Source: Neofamilia sp964346535 (GTDB lineage Bacteria > Bacillota > Clostridia > Tissierellales > Peptoniphilaceae). Taken from it: 15,846 nt of DNA. Where the stretch lies: the NCBI GenBank assembly GCA_964346535.1, contig CAYFUN010000031.1, forward strand, positions 1-15,846, given 5' to 3'. The notes below the pieces were generated by a model that was given only the letters and a program-made list of their open reading frames with translations, was not told where the DNA came from and made no database searches. The position numbers and the translations under genes were made by a program. Positions 5,861 to 14,771 of the stretch are shown piece after piece; the stretch's first letter is position 1; each line of letters starts with the position of its first letter.

Positions 5861-7306
5861 CTATTCGCTTAGGTGTTTTATAATTTCATTTGTATTTGTT
5901 AAATCAAAGGGTCTTTTACAAGTTGGACAAACTTTCATCTCGCCTATTAATTTTTTATAAGCTTCTTCAACGTCTTTTATTTTATCTTCTGTTGTTTTAA
6001 TAGTAGATTTCTCTTTTAAAATTTTACTTTCAATGAGTTTGTATTGGGACTTTTTTTCTTCTAATATTTTTGCCTTGTCTAAGCTTTGCTTAATCAAATT
6101 ATATAAGTCATCTGACTTATCAAGGTTTTTAAAGTTACTTATATAGGCATTACCATTTTTTATTCTGTCTTTTAGGACTAGTAAGTTTGTCCTAGCTGTA
6201 GTGTAGTCCTTGTATTTTCTTTCCAGCTTGTCTGCTTGCTTGTAAAGATCCTGAGCCTGGTCTACTTGACTAAGCTTGTCATAGATTCCCTTAATACTTG
6301 TCTTTCTTTTTTTATTTGCCTGCAAGTTTAAAAATAGATTATTAAGTTGGTATAAGTGGCTAATCTTATTACTTAGGCCATTAATTGTATGGTCTGCTAG
6401 GTCAACTTCTTTCAACTTGTTTTTTATACTCTCTGTAGCCTCTAGCCTTTTTCTATTTAAGAAATACGCCTGAGCCATATGGTCTAAGTTATTTAAAAGT
6501 CCAAGTTTATTAAAGGTCTCATAATATAGGCTTTCAGCACTTGATAAATCTTTAAGGCTTGTCTTTATATTTTCTAAATTATTTATTAGCTCTTGGATCT
6601 TAGTGTAGTTTTCTCTAAGATTGTTTAAGCTTTCTAGTTTTTCTTCCCTTTGCTTTAAAGTTTCTTGAATTTTTTCTAAGTCATTAATGGTCTTGCCAAG
6701 GTCTTTTAAGTAGCTATAGCCTTCTAGGTCTTTATTTAAATTTTCTAATTCATCTTCTAGGTCTCTACAATCTTTTTTCTTATTTCTAAGGTCTAGGTTT
6801 ACTTGGCCTAGGGCATAGTCAATTACATCAGCTTGGACTAGTTTGCCAATTGCAGCAGCCTTTAAACTAGGATTGTCTGTTAAGAGAAAGGGACCTTCTA
6901 ATTGCTCTGCCATATTTAAGGACCTGGTCTCGCCCTGTCTCAAAGTTATTTTTGGCATTTTTGTGGCTTCAAGAACCTCTTGGGGAACTTGGCTGCCAAA
7001 ACCTTCAAAGCTTGTTGTACTTCCGTCTGCATAGGTGATTTCATAGCCGTTTTTTGACTTGGACCTATATCTTTTTACGACTACTCCACTTGAAAAGAGA
7101 ATTTGCACACTAGTTTGGCTCTCCCCTTGTCTAATAAAACTGTCCCCTTGTGGCTCATTATATAAAACCCATTTAATTGCTCTTAATATTGCAGTTTTGC
7201 CTGAGTCTGTAGGCCCAACTATAGCATTTAAGCCGTCGTCAAAGTCTATGATAGTAAACTTATGAGATTGAAAATTTTCTAAAGTCAGCCTTTTAATCGT
7301 CAGCAT
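5861..7306 (-). CDS. N-terminal half of a split Rad50/SbcC-like ATPase (Walker A, coiled coil, zinc hook)
   Basis: The 481 residues begin like RecF/SMC/Rad50 proteins: LTLENFQSHK (7-16), Walker A GPTDSGKT (31-38), then a beta-rich lobe with FEGFGSQVP (100-108) and EGPFLLTDNPS (137-147). From about 165 to 455 the protein is coiled coil. Near the very end is a single zinc-hook motif, C460-P-T-C463, followed by only 18 residues. There is no signature or Walker B motif; these lie in the gene at 4960-5598. Two Rad50 molecules normally dimerise through one shared zinc at this hook. The ATG at 7306 overlaps the end of the Mre11-like gene by 14 bases and has AAGGAG seven bases upstream. The Walker A motif is intact and the ribosome site good, so this does not look like a decayed gene. 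Together with its neighbours it most likely forms a DNA-repair ATPase-nuclease. Confidence 0.82.
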   Translation of the reverse strand: MLTIKRLTLENFQSHKFTIIDFDDGLNAIVGPTDSGKTAILRAIKWVLYNEPQGDSFIRQGESQTSVQILFSSGVVVKRYRSKSKNGYEITYADGSTTSFEGFGSQVPQEVLEATKMPKITLRQGETRSLNMAEQLEGPFLLTDNPSLKAAAIGKLVQADVIDYALGQVNLDLRNKKKDCRDLEDELENLNKDLEGYSYLKDLGKTINDLEKIQETLKQREEKLESLNNLRENYTKIQELINNLENIKTSLKDLSSAESLYYETFNKLGLLNNLDHMAQAYFLNRKRLEATESIKNKLKEVDLADHTINGLSNKISHLYQLNNLFLNLQANKKRKTSIKGIYDKLSQVDQAQDLYKQADKLERKYKDYTTARTNLLVLKDRIKNGNAYISNFKNLDKSDDLYNLIKQSLDKAKILEEKKSQYKLIESKILKEKSTIKTTEDKIKDVEEAYKKLIGEMKVCPTCKRPFDLTNTNEIIKHLSE

Positions 7307-8276
7307 TTATAATCTCCTTGGCCTTTTCAATTCTAATTTTTGCCTGGCTTTTAATTTCTTGGTCAAAGTCTTCAGCTCCTGCTATAGAATCAATAATTGC
7401 ATCTAAGTCAATTAAGTCTAAGTCAATGGACTGGTCAATGGAATCAGCAAAAAGCATTAGTCTTTGGTCCTTGTATTGGTCTTCTATTAGTTTGCTTCTG
7501 TCTAAAACTTCTTCGCCAGCCTTGGCTGACTTTAAATAAATTTCTCTAACTTCAAGGTCATCTTTATTTATTTCAATTTCTAAAAACTTTGGTCTTCTTT
7601 TAATTTCAGCTAGGGAATTTGTAATTCTAACTAGGGATCCTGGATTTGCAAAGATTTTTCCATCTATTTTTTGCAGAGGAAAGCCTGTGTGATAGTGGCC
7701 AGACAAGGTTAAGTCAGCCTTGGTGTCAACAATTTCTCCTACTAGGGTATGGTCAACGTATTTAATAAAGGGCCTGTCTGTTAAAAATCCATGGACAACA
7801 TTTATAATCTTGTCTGCTTGGTATTTAATGTCTGCATCTTTGACAATGTAATTGTCTTTGTTGCTATCAATGTCTGCTGAAAAGTTTTTTCCTAAAAGCA
7901 AAACTTTTTGGCCGTCTTTTTCTAAAAGTACTCCATCCTTGTCAATTAACTTTAAAATTCCAAAGCTAGTTAATAATCCTAGCATGGACCTATCTAAGGT
8001 GTCTAAGTTGTAGCCAAAAATATCGTGGTTGCCTACTACAATATAAATAGGCATTTTAAAAGAAGCTAGAATTAAACCAATTTGAGATGTTGCCTTAATA
8101 GGACAGTCTGGCCTATCAAATATGTCTCCCCCATGGATCACATAGTCAATGTCATGGGAGTTGGCGTAGTCTCTAATTTCTTCTAGCTTTTTCAAAACTG
8201 ATTCATAAAAATTATCTAATCTGTTTCTTGGATTAGATGGTCTTATATGAGTATCAGTAAAGAAGAGTAGTTTCAT
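7293..8276 (-). CDS. SbcD/Mre11-like metallophosphoesterase (DNA repair nuclease)
   Basis: This 327-residue protein has all the calcineurin-like phosphoesterase motifs: D8-x-H10 (TDTH), H48-G-G-D51-I-F-D54, G82-N-H84-D85, H162 (VVHGF), and SGHYHTG with H194 and H196. These bind two metals, normally Mn(II), and cut DNA as 3'-5' exonuclease and endonuclease in the Mre11/SbcD family. The C-terminal 90 or so residues are acidic and helical and may bind the Rad50-like coiled coil. It starts 2 bases after the recA stop and overlaps the next gene by 14 bases, so it is coupled to both. Association with the downstream split ATPase and with recA supports a double-strand-break or stalled-fork repair role. 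The family is certain; the exact substrate is not. Confidence 0.88.
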   Translation of the reverse strand: MKLLFFTDTHIRPSNPRNRLDNFYESVLKKLEEIRDYANSHDIDYVIHGGDIFDRPDCPIKATSQIGLILASFKMPIYIVVGNHDIFGYNLDTLDRSMLGLLTSFGILKLIDKDGVLLEKDGQKVLLLGKNFSADIDSNKDNYIVKDADIKYQADKIINVVHGFLTDRPFIKYVDHTLVGEIVDTKADLTLSGHYHTGFPLQKIDGKIFANPGSLVRITNSLAEIKRRPKFLEIEINKDDLEVREIYLKSAKAGEEVLDRSKLIEDQYKDQRLMLFADSIDQSIDLDLIDLDAIIDSIAGAEDFDQEIKSQAKIRIEKAKEIINADD

Positions 8277-8278
8277 TC

Positions 8279-9367
8279 CTACTCTTCCTCTGTAAATATT
8301 ATTTGTTCTTCTTGCTTAATTTCATCTTTAGATGCTTGGTCAGATTGAGCTTGTTCTTTTAGTTCATGAGGGATATTTAGGTTATAAAATTCTCTTACCT
8401 TCAATTCAACTTCCCTAAGGATTTCAGGCCTTTCTTCTAAATAAGCCTTGGCTGCTTCTTTTCCTTGCCCCATTCTATCGTCATTGTAGCTGTACCAAGA
8501 TCCAGATTTTTGAATAATATCTGCATTAGCTGCAGCGTCAACAACTCCAGAAATTTTTGAAATTCCTTCGCCGTACATAATATCAAATTCTGCTGTCTTA
8601 AATGGTGGGGCAACTTTGTTTTTAACAACCTTGGCCCTAACCTTGTTGCCTAAAAATTCGTCGCCTTTTTTAATGTTTTCAGCCTTACGAACTTCTATTC
8701 TCAAACTTGAGTAGAACTTAAGAGCCCTACCTCCTGTTGTAGTTTCAGGATTACCAAACATTACGCCAACTTTTTCTCTCAATTGGTTAATAAAGATTAC
8801 AGTTGTGTTTGATTTTGAAATGGCTCCAGTAATTTTTCTAAGGGCCTGGCTCATTAGTCTGGCTTGAAGACCTATAAAAGAATCTCCCATGGCTCCTTCA
8901 ATTTCTGCCCTAGGAACTAAAGCTGCTACAGAGTCAATAACAATTATGTCTACAGCATTGGATCTTACTAGCATTTCTGCAATTTCTAAGGCCTCTTCTC
9001 CAGTGTCTGGTTGAGAAACTAAAAGCTCTTCCATGTTAACTCCAAGTCTCTTAGAATATTCTGGATCAAGGGCGTGTTCTGCGTCAATAAAGGCAGCATT
9101 GCCACCAAGTTTTTGAGCTTCAGCAACAATGTGTAGGGACACAGTTGTTTTACCTGAAGATTCTGGTCCATAAATTTCTATAATTCTTCCACGTGGGATT
9201 CCACCAACTCCTAAGGCTATGTCTAATTCTATAGACCCAGTTGGGATAACTTCCATTTCCCTAGTTGTGTCTTGTCCCATTTTCATAATAGACCCTTTTC
9301 CAAATTCTTTTTCAATTTTGGCAATGGCAGAGTCTAAGGCCTTGGCCTTTTCATTTTTCTCAGTCAT
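8279..9367 (-). CDS. recA: Recombinase RecA
   Basis: RecA forms ATP-dependent filaments on single-stranded DNA, drives strand exchange and activates LexA self-cleavage. The 362-residue protein shows the usual core: KALDSAIAKIEKEFGKGSIM (9-28), Walker A GPESSGKTT (67-75), the FIDAEHALDP segment (93-102), Walker B-like IIVIDSVAALVPRAEIEG, loop L2 region TVIFINQLREKVGVMFGNP, and TTGGRALKFYSS. The C-terminus ends in an acidic tail (EEQIIFTEEE), typical of RecA autoinhibition. ATG at 9367 has AGAGGAGGA just upstream. It lies 11 bases after cinA and 2 bases before the Mre11-like gene, so it is probably expressed from the upstream operon. I see no LexA/SOS box directly before it. Length and motifs are complete. 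Confidence 0.98.
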   Translation of the reverse strand: MTEKNEKAKALDSAIAKIEKEFGKGSIMKMGQDTTREMEVIPTGSIELDIALGVGGIPRGRIIEIYGPESSGKTTVSLHIVAEAQKLGGNAAFIDAEHALDPEYSKRLGVNMEELLVSQPDTGEEALEIAEMLVRSNAVDIIVIDSVAALVPRAEIEGAMGDSFIGLQARLMSQALRKITGAISKSNTTVIFINQLREKVGVMFGNPETTTGGRALKFYSSLRIEVRKAENIKKGDEFLGNKVRAKVVKNKVAPPFKTAEFDIMYGEGISKISGVVDAAANADIIQKSGSWYSYNDDRMGQGKEAAKAYLEERPEILREVELKVREFYNLNIPHELKEQAQSDQASKDEIKQEEQIIFTEEE

Positions 9368-9378
9368 AAGTCCTCCTC

Positions 9379-10578
9379 TTAGATTAATTTTATTAAATTA
9401 AAATACACATTAGCAGTAACTCTATCTATAATTTGTACCCTAGAACCTTTGTAGTGATTTTTTATAATTAGGGTTTTATCATCTTTTTTACTGTACAAGC
9501 CTATATAAACTAGGCCTTCAGTTGCTGGGTCATTGGTTGGAGATGCATAACCTGTTGTTACAGCAAAAAGGTCAGCATCAAAAATATTTTTAAGGCCATC
9601 CAACATCTCCCTAGCAGTTTCTTCACTTACAGCTGTGTGGTCCTTTAAGGTTTGAGCTTTTACCTTTAAGACTTTCATCTTGGCCTCTTCACTATAAGTA
9701 ACTAGGGATGCAAGTAAGGCCTCTGATGCAAATGGATTTTCTACAAAGTTTGAAGCAAGCTTGCCGCCAGTACAAGATTCTGCAAAGACAATTTTTAAAT
9801 CTTTTTCCCTCAGTTTATTTAATAGGGACTTAGAAATTGACTTAGAATCTAAGTCATAAATATTATCTTTAAATTCTAGACAAATTTTTTCTTTGGCTTC
9901 ATTAAACTTATCTAGGTGGTCCTTGTCAGCTAAGATTTTAATGTCAACGCCGTTAAAGTTAAAGTAGGTGTTTACAAATAAATCTGGACATAGATTTAAA
10001 GACCTTAGCCTATTTTCTAAGGTTGATTCTCCTAGGCCAAAGGTATTTATAGTAGTTAGAAGCATGTCTTCTTTAGGAAAATCTTTTAAAAACTTGTCTA
10101 AAATATTTTCTAACTCTCTTGGAGGTCCAGGTAAAACTAAAATAGTTTTAGCCTGGTCTTCTACATAAAATCCAGAAGCTGTTCCTAGGTCATTTTTTAA
10201 AATTTTTGCCCCTGCAGGAAAATATGCTTGTTTTTTATTATTAGGACTCATTTCCCTATTGGATTTTTTAAAATAGTCTTCAAGGTCTGCATAGGCAGTT
10301 GGATTAAAGACAAAGTCCCTGCCTAAGGCCTTGGCAACTGCCTGAGAGCTAAGATCGTCATCAGTTGGTCCTAGGCCTCCAGATGTAAAGACTAAATCGT
10401 ATTTAGCCATTAGGTCCTTTAAGCTAGATATTATATCTGCTTCTCTATCTTCAACACACCTTTGTTCACCTACTAAAATTCCATAGTCTCTAAGCTTTTT
10501 TGCTATTAAAGAAAGATTGGTGTTTATAGTGTGGCCTAATAGAACTTCATTGCCTATATTTAAAATTCCTACTTTCAT
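9379..10578 (-). CDS. cinA: Competence/damage-inducible protein CinA (ADP-ribose/NMN processing)
   Basis: CinA proteins combine an N-terminal MoCF-like (COG1058) pyrophosphatase domain with a C-terminal PncC-type nicotinamide-nucleotide amidase domain, and are linked to NAD(P) salvage and competence. At 399 residues the protein has both. The N-terminal domain shows GNEVLLGHTINTN (9-21) and FTSGGLGPTDDD (64-75). The C-terminal domain shows AESCTGGKLASN with S268, and TYSEEAKMKVL, which carries the Tyr/Lys of the amidase site. The usual GIAGP-G-G motif is altered to TGYASPTNDPATEG. ATG at 10578 is two bases after the pgsA stop with AGAAGG placed six bases upstream. The cinA-recA pair is a common Gram-positive arrangement and suggests joint expression. 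Confidence 0.93.
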   Translation of the reverse strand: MKVGILNIGNEVLLGHTINTNLSLIAKKLRDYGILVGEQRCVEDREADIISSLKDLMAKYDLVFTSGGLGPTDDDLSSQAVAKALGRDFVFNPTAYADLEDYFKKSNREMSPNNKKQAYFPAGAKILKNDLGTASGFYVEDQAKTILVLPGPPRELENILDKFLKDFPKEDMLLTTINTFGLGESTLENRLRSLNLCPDLFVNTYFNFNGVDIKILADKDHLDKFNEAKEKICLEFKDNIYDLDSKSISKSLLNKLREKDLKIVFAESCTGGKLASNFVENPFASEALLASLVTYSEEAKMKVLKVKAQTLKDHTAVSEETAREMLDGLKNIFDADLFAVTTGYASPTNDPATEGLVYIGLYSKKDDKTLIIKNHYKGSRVQIIDRVTANVYFNLIKLI

Positions 10579-10580
10579 AA

Positions 10581-11108
10581 TTAACCTTCTAGCACGTTTT
10601 TGTTTTTAATTAAGTAGTCTAAGCCAGAAACTACTGTAGCCACCATGGCAAAGTAAATTAAAAATGTATAGAGGCCAGAAAGACTTGGGACCATTAGGCT
10701 TAAGAAATAAACTACAATAGCAAGCATTTGGGATATGGTTTTTATTTTTCCCAGTGGAGATGCTGCTATAGTTATTCCCCTTTCAACTGCTATGGTCCTA
10801 AAACCTGTTATAATTAGTTCTCTGGCAACAATAATTACTAAAATCCAACCAGCAAGGGCCTGTCTTTCTAGCATTAGGCAAAAGGCAGAAAGAACTAAAA
10901 TCTTGTCTACAAGTGGATCCACAAATTTTCCAAAGGTTGTAATCATATTGTAGTGTCTAGCTACATAGCCGTCTAAGGCATCTGTCAATGCTGCTAGAGA
11001 AAATATAATTAGTGGCACTGGGCTAGTTTCAGGTAAAAGATACATGCTAACCATAAATACTGGAACCATAAAAAGTCTGGTTAAGGTAATTTTATTTGCT
11101 AGGTTCAT
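10581..11108 (-). CDS. pgsA: CDP-diacylglycerol-glycerol-3-phosphate 3-phosphatidyltransferase
   Basis: PgsA makes phosphatidylglycerol-phosphate from CDP-diacylglycerol and glycerol-3-phosphate, the committed step to phosphatidylglycerol, in the cytoplasmic membrane. The CDP-alcohol phosphatidyltransferase signature is complete: D43-x2-D46-G47-x2-A50-R51-x8-G60-x3-D64-x3-D68. The rest consists of hydrophobic membrane helices, and 175 residues is the normal size. I start it at ATG 11108 (MNLANKITLTRL) because GGAG lies at a good distance upstream; the in-frame TTG at 11120 overlaps that ribosome site. The start lies 17 bases inside the end of rimO, so the two are translationally coupled. The cinA start follows two bases after its stop. 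Confidence 0.94.
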   Translation of the reverse strand: MNLANKITLTRLFMVPVFMVSMYLLPETSPVPLIIFSLAALTDALDGYVARHYNMITTFGKFVDPLVDKILVLSAFCLMLERQALAGWILVIIVARELIITGFRTIAVERGITIAASPLGKIKTISQMLAIVVYFLSLMVPSLSGLYTFLIYFAMVATVVSGLDYLIKNKNVLEG

Positions 11109-12426
11109 AAATTTCTCCAATCAAATCGTGTTCTAAGTGATCAATAATTTTTATATCTATAAAGTCTCCAAGCTGGTAGTCTTTGTCAAAGGGGCCATAG
11201 ACCAAGCTAACTCCATCAATTTCTGGGCTATCTATTATGGTCCTCCCTACTAAAAGGTCATCATAGATTTCTTCAATTAACATCTCATAGGTCTTGTTTA
11301 AATACTTTTCCATATTTGCATTTGAAATTTCTTCTTGGACTTCCATTATATAAGACTTTCTCTTGGCTTTTATGTGATCAGGAATTTGGCCATCCATGTC
11401 ATAGGCCTTGGTTCCTTCTTCGTGAGAGTATTCAAAAACTCCAACCTTGTCTAAGCTTACTTCTTTTAAAAAGTCAACAAGTTCTAAAAAATCTTTCTCG
11501 CTTTCTTGAGGAAAGCCTACTATAAAGGTGGACCTAATTACAATGTTTGGAACTTCTCTTCTAAGTTTTTCTATTAATTTTATAATAGCCGCCTTGTCAG
11601 TTGACCTGTTCATATTTTTTAGGACCCTGTCGCTTATATGTTGGAGGGGTATGTCAACATAGGGAACTAATTTTTTATTATTTTTAAAGGCTTCTATTAG
11701 GTCATCTGTAAAGTTATCTGGATATAAATATAAAACTCTAAGCCACTTTAAGTCTTCGATTTCCTCTAACTTGTTTAAAAGCCTTGCTAGGCTATAGTCT
11801 TTGTAGTTGTCTATACCATAGTCAGTTGTGTTTTGGGCTATTAAAATAATTTCTCTAGCTCCCTTAGAAACCAAATAAGAAACCTCATTATAGATGTCTT
11901 CAATTTTTCTCGACCTGTTTTTCCCTCTAAGTTTTGGAATTATACAGTAAGAGCAAAAATTATTACAGCCTTCGCCAATTTTTACATATTCAGTCTTAGA
12001 GACTTCTCTTTTATAAAGCCCTTCTTCATAGGCTGCGTTTATATTTCCAGTTTCACTAATCCTGTCTCCACGGTCAATTTGTTCTATATAATCTTCTATA
12101 TTTTTTATTTGACCAGTTCCAATAATCCCATCAATTTCTGGAATTTCTTCTAAAAGGTCTTTGGCATATCTTTGGGCTAGACAACCTGCAACTAAAAGTT
12201 TTTTATCAGAGTCAGTCTTATAGTCTGCCATTTCAAGAATCTCTCCAATAGATTCTTCCTTGGCGGCGTCAATAAAGCCACAGGTGTTTACTACAATAAT
12301 GTCAGCCTGGTCTGGTTGGTAAACTGACTTATAGTTTTTGTCCTCTAAAATAGTTCTCATAGTATCTGTGTCTACATCGTTTTTTGAACATCCTAGAGTT
12401 GTAAAATATACATTTTTCTTATTCAA
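11092..12426 (-). CDS. rimO: Ribosomal protein S12 methylthiotransferase RimO
   Basis: RimO is a radical-SAM enzyme with two [4Fe-4S] clusters that adds a methylthio group to an aspartate of ribosomal protein S12. The 444 residues contain the N-terminal MTTase domain with its cluster cysteines C13 (TTLGCSKNDVD), C49 (VNTCGF) and C82 (VAGCLAQR), the radical-SAM motif C154-x3-C158-x2-C161 with IIPKLRGKNRSR after it, and a C-terminal TRAM domain ending YEPSK. The GCxKNxVD motif favours RimO over MiaB or MtaB. It begins with TTG at 12426, overlapping the end of ftsK by 8 bases; GGGAG lies about six bases upstream and no in-frame ATG is nearby. It overlaps pgsA at the 3' end. Confidence 0.95.
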   Translation of the reverse strand: MNKKNVYFTTLGCSKNDVDTDTMRTILEDKNYKSVYQPDQADIIVVNTCGFIDAAKEESIGEILEMADYKTDSDKKLLVAGCLAQRYAKDLLEEIPEIDGIIGTGQIKNIEDYIEQIDRGDRISETGNINAAYEEGLYKREVSKTEYVKIGEGCNNFCSYCIIPKLRGKNRSRKIEDIYNEVSYLVSKGAREIILIAQNTTDYGIDNYKDYSLARLLNKLEEIEDLKWLRVLYLYPDNFTDDLIEAFKNNKKLVPYVDIPLQHISDRVLKNMNRSTDKAAIIKLIEKLRREVPNIVIRSTFIVGFPQESEKDFLELVDFLKEVSLDKVGVFEYSHEEGTKAYDMDGQIPDHIKAKRKSYIMEVQEEISNANMEKYLNKTYEMLIEEIYDDLLVGRTIIDSPEIDGVSLVYGPFDKDYQLGDFIDIKIIDHLEHDLIGEIYEPSK

Positions 12427-14770
12427 AGTCTTCTCCCATTAATTGTAAATATTCTTCTTCAGTAATTAATATATCTCTTGGCTTTGAACCCTTACTTGGT
12501 CCAACATAGCCTTGTTCTTCAAGTTGGTCTACAATTCTTGCTGCCCTCGAATAGCCTATGGAGAGTTTTCTCTGCAAGTAAGAAATCGAGGCTTGCTCGT
12601 CATAGACAACTAGCTTAAGTGCATCCATCATAAGTGGGTCAGCGTCAAGTTTTTTCGTCGCATCAACTTGTTTTATTTCTTCAATAATATCTTCATTGTG
12701 AGCAAGGTCGTAGTTTTTGTCAGTAAAGTATTTTATTACCCTGTCAACTTCCTTTTGAGAAACAAAGCAACCTTGGATTCTCTTTGGCTTTGGATAAGAA
12801 GATGGATAGAATAACATATCTCCTTTCCCTAAAAGTTTTTCAGCTCCAGAAGAATCTAAAATAGTTCTAGAGTCAACTTGAGATGTTACAGCAAAGGATA
12901 TTCTAGATGGAATATTGGCCTTAATAACACCTGTAATAACGTCAACTGATGGTCTTTGAGTTGCTAGAATTAAATGCATACCAGCAGCCCTAGCCATTTG
13001 AGCCAGCCTTGCTATATAGTCTTCAACTTCATTAGACGCAACCATCATAAGGTCTGCCAATTCGTCAATTATAATTACGATTTTTGCCATCTTCTCTCCA
13101 AAAGGAGCCATTTTTTCGTTGTAGGCCTTTATATCTTTTACATAATTTTCTGCAAAGGTCTTGTACCTTCTTTCCATTTCTTCAACTGCCCAGGCTAAAG
13201 TTGTAGCTGCCTTTTTCGGATTCGTTACAACAGGAATAAGCATGTGAGGAATGGCATTATAAACTCCGAGCTCTACAATTTTTGGATCAATTAAAATCAT
13301 CCTCAAATCTTCTGGTGAAGTTTTGTAAAGTAATGAAATAATAATTGAATTTATACAAACAGACTTACCTGATCCAGTTGCACCAGCTACAAGCAAGTGA
13401 GGCATGTCGTCAATAGATGAAATAACAACAGAGCCTTCTGTGTCCTTGCCTAAAACTAGGGGCAGGTCTGAGTCGTAGTCTTGAAACTCCTTGGAGGCAA
13501 TAACTTCTTCTAGGGTTACCATTGACTTGACCCTATTTGGGATTTCTATACCTACTGCAGTTTTACCTGGAATAGGAGCTTCAATTCTAATGTCAGATGA
13601 TGCCAGTGAAAAAGCTAAGTTGTCAGCTAGGCCAACAATCTTCGATAACTTTACATTGGCAGCAGGAACAAGTTCATAACAAGTTACTGCAGGGCCTGAA
13701 TTTACTTGTTCAACCTTAGCAGAGATACCAAAGTTGGCCATAGTCTCTTCTATAATCCTGCTGTTTTCATAGATTTCGTCTGTATTAATCTTTCCCTTTT
13801 TCATTGGCTTATTTAAAAGGGAAAGAGGTGGAATTTCGTAAATTATTTTTTCTTCAGCCTTGTCAGAAATTTCTTTTTCCAGCTGGATTTTATCAGCAGC
13901 ACTTACCTTAGAAATTTTTTCTTCTTCCTCTGCCTCCTTAGCTTGAATTTCTTCTATGCTAAGGTCTTCGTGACCATAAGTGTCATCTTGGTCAAAGTCC
14001 TTGCTATTAATTTTAAAGTCTAAAACTCTTTCTCTATTAGCTGGCTCTTCTTCAAAGGCTTGGCTAGAATCCATTAAGGATCCAGGGTTTATTTTAATTT
14101 GACTTCTATTAGTGTCTTCCTCTAGCTCCTTGACTTCTCTATTAATTTTATTTTTCTCTCTAGTAGCTACAGCCTTGTCTTTAAGGCTTCCAAAACCTGA
14201 CTTTAAACTTTGTCCCAGGCCTGCAAAAAAGTCCATAAGGCCAAGGGCAATTTCTTCATAGTCTAAGTTAAAAAAAACAACTAAGAGAACTGAAAAAGTT
14301 ATTAACAAAACTATACTTAGGCCAAGAGACCCAAATAGATTTAATAAAAAAGAACTGAAATATGCCCCTAAGTAACCTCCATTAATGCCTAAAAGTCTAG
14401 GGTCCATATCAAAGAAAAACCTATTAACATAAATTCCAGCTTGGGAAGAAATTGTGTCTAAAAATATTGCTAGGACAAGTAAAATCCCAAGGCCTGCAAA
14501 TATTAAAGACATATCTGAGGTTTCAATTGAGTTTAAATATGAATTAATTGCTATAAAAATAAGTAAAATAGGAATGCTCACTGATCCAGAGCCAAACAAA
14601 AAATAAAAAGATCTCTTTATAAATAAGCCAATGGCTCCCATGCCAGCAGTATAAAAACACAAGCACAACAAAATTGCAATTACAACCATTATGCCTCTGG
14701 CTAAATTACTTATTTCAAAATTTTTTAAATTAAATGATTTTTGTTTTTTCCTTACTTTTCTCTTTGCCAT
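12419..14770 (-). CDS. ftsK: DNA translocase FtsK/SpoIIIE
   Basis: This septal, membrane-anchored ATPase pumps chromosomal DNA through the closing division site and helps dimer resolution or spore/cell chromosome segregation. The 783 residues start with a basic tail (MAKRKVRKKQK) and four or five membrane segments (about 26-50, 63-80, 87-107 and 132-169). A charged linker runs to about 320. The motor follows, with Walker A GATGSGKS (about 462-469) and Walker B IIIDELADLMM (about 563-573). The C-terminal winged-helix gamma domain (about 711-783, including SYLQRKLSIGYSRAARIVDQ) reads polar DNA sequences. ATG at 14770 is one base after the dut stop. The length is typical of the short Gram-positive form. 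No truncation is seen. Confidence 0.97.
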   Translation of the reverse strand: MAKRKVRKKQKSFNLKNFEISNLARGIMVVIAILLCLCFYTAGMGAIGLFIKRSFYFLFGSGSVSIPILLIFIAINSYLNSIETSDMSLIFAGLGILLVLAIFLDTISSQAGIYVNRFFFDMDPRLLGINGGYLGAYFSSFLLNLFGSLGLSIVLLITFSVLLVVFFNLDYEEIALGLMDFFAGLGQSLKSGFGSLKDKAVATREKNKINREVKELEEDTNRSQIKINPGSLMDSSQAFEEEPANRERVLDFKINSKDFDQDDTYGHEDLSIEEIQAKEAEEEEKISKVSAADKIQLEKEISDKAEEKIIYEIPPLSLLNKPMKKGKINTDEIYENSRIIEETMANFGISAKVEQVNSGPAVTCYELVPAANVKLSKIVGLADNLAFSLASSDIRIEAPIPGKTAVGIEIPNRVKSMVTLEEVIASKEFQDYDSDLPLVLGKDTEGSVVISSIDDMPHLLVAGATGSGKSVCINSIIISLLYKTSPEDLRMILIDPKIVELGVYNAIPHMLIPVVTNPKKAATTLAWAVEEMERRYKTFAENYVKDIKAYNEKMAPFGEKMAKIVIIIDELADLMMVASNEVEDYIARLAQMARAAGMHLILATQRPSVDVITGVIKANIPSRISFAVTSQVDSRTILDSSGAEKLLGKGDMLFYPSSYPKPKRIQGCFVSQKEVDRVIKYFTDKNYDLAHNEDIIEEIKQVDATKKLDADPLMMDALKLVVYDEQASISYLQRKLSIGYSRAARIVDQLEEQGYVGPSKGSKPRDILITEEEYLQLMGEDFE

Positions 14771-14771
14771 T

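Noticed and set aside
5599..5863. Reading the Rad50-like trio as one gene broken by frameshift or sequencing error
   Set aside because: Between the first two pieces there are two in-frame stops rather than one, each downstream ORF has its own spaced ribosome site, and the motifs are intact, so a natural split is more likely; it is not fully excluded.
11109..11120. TTG start for pgsA at 11120
   Set aside because: It overlaps the GGAG ribosome site that serves ATG at 11108.
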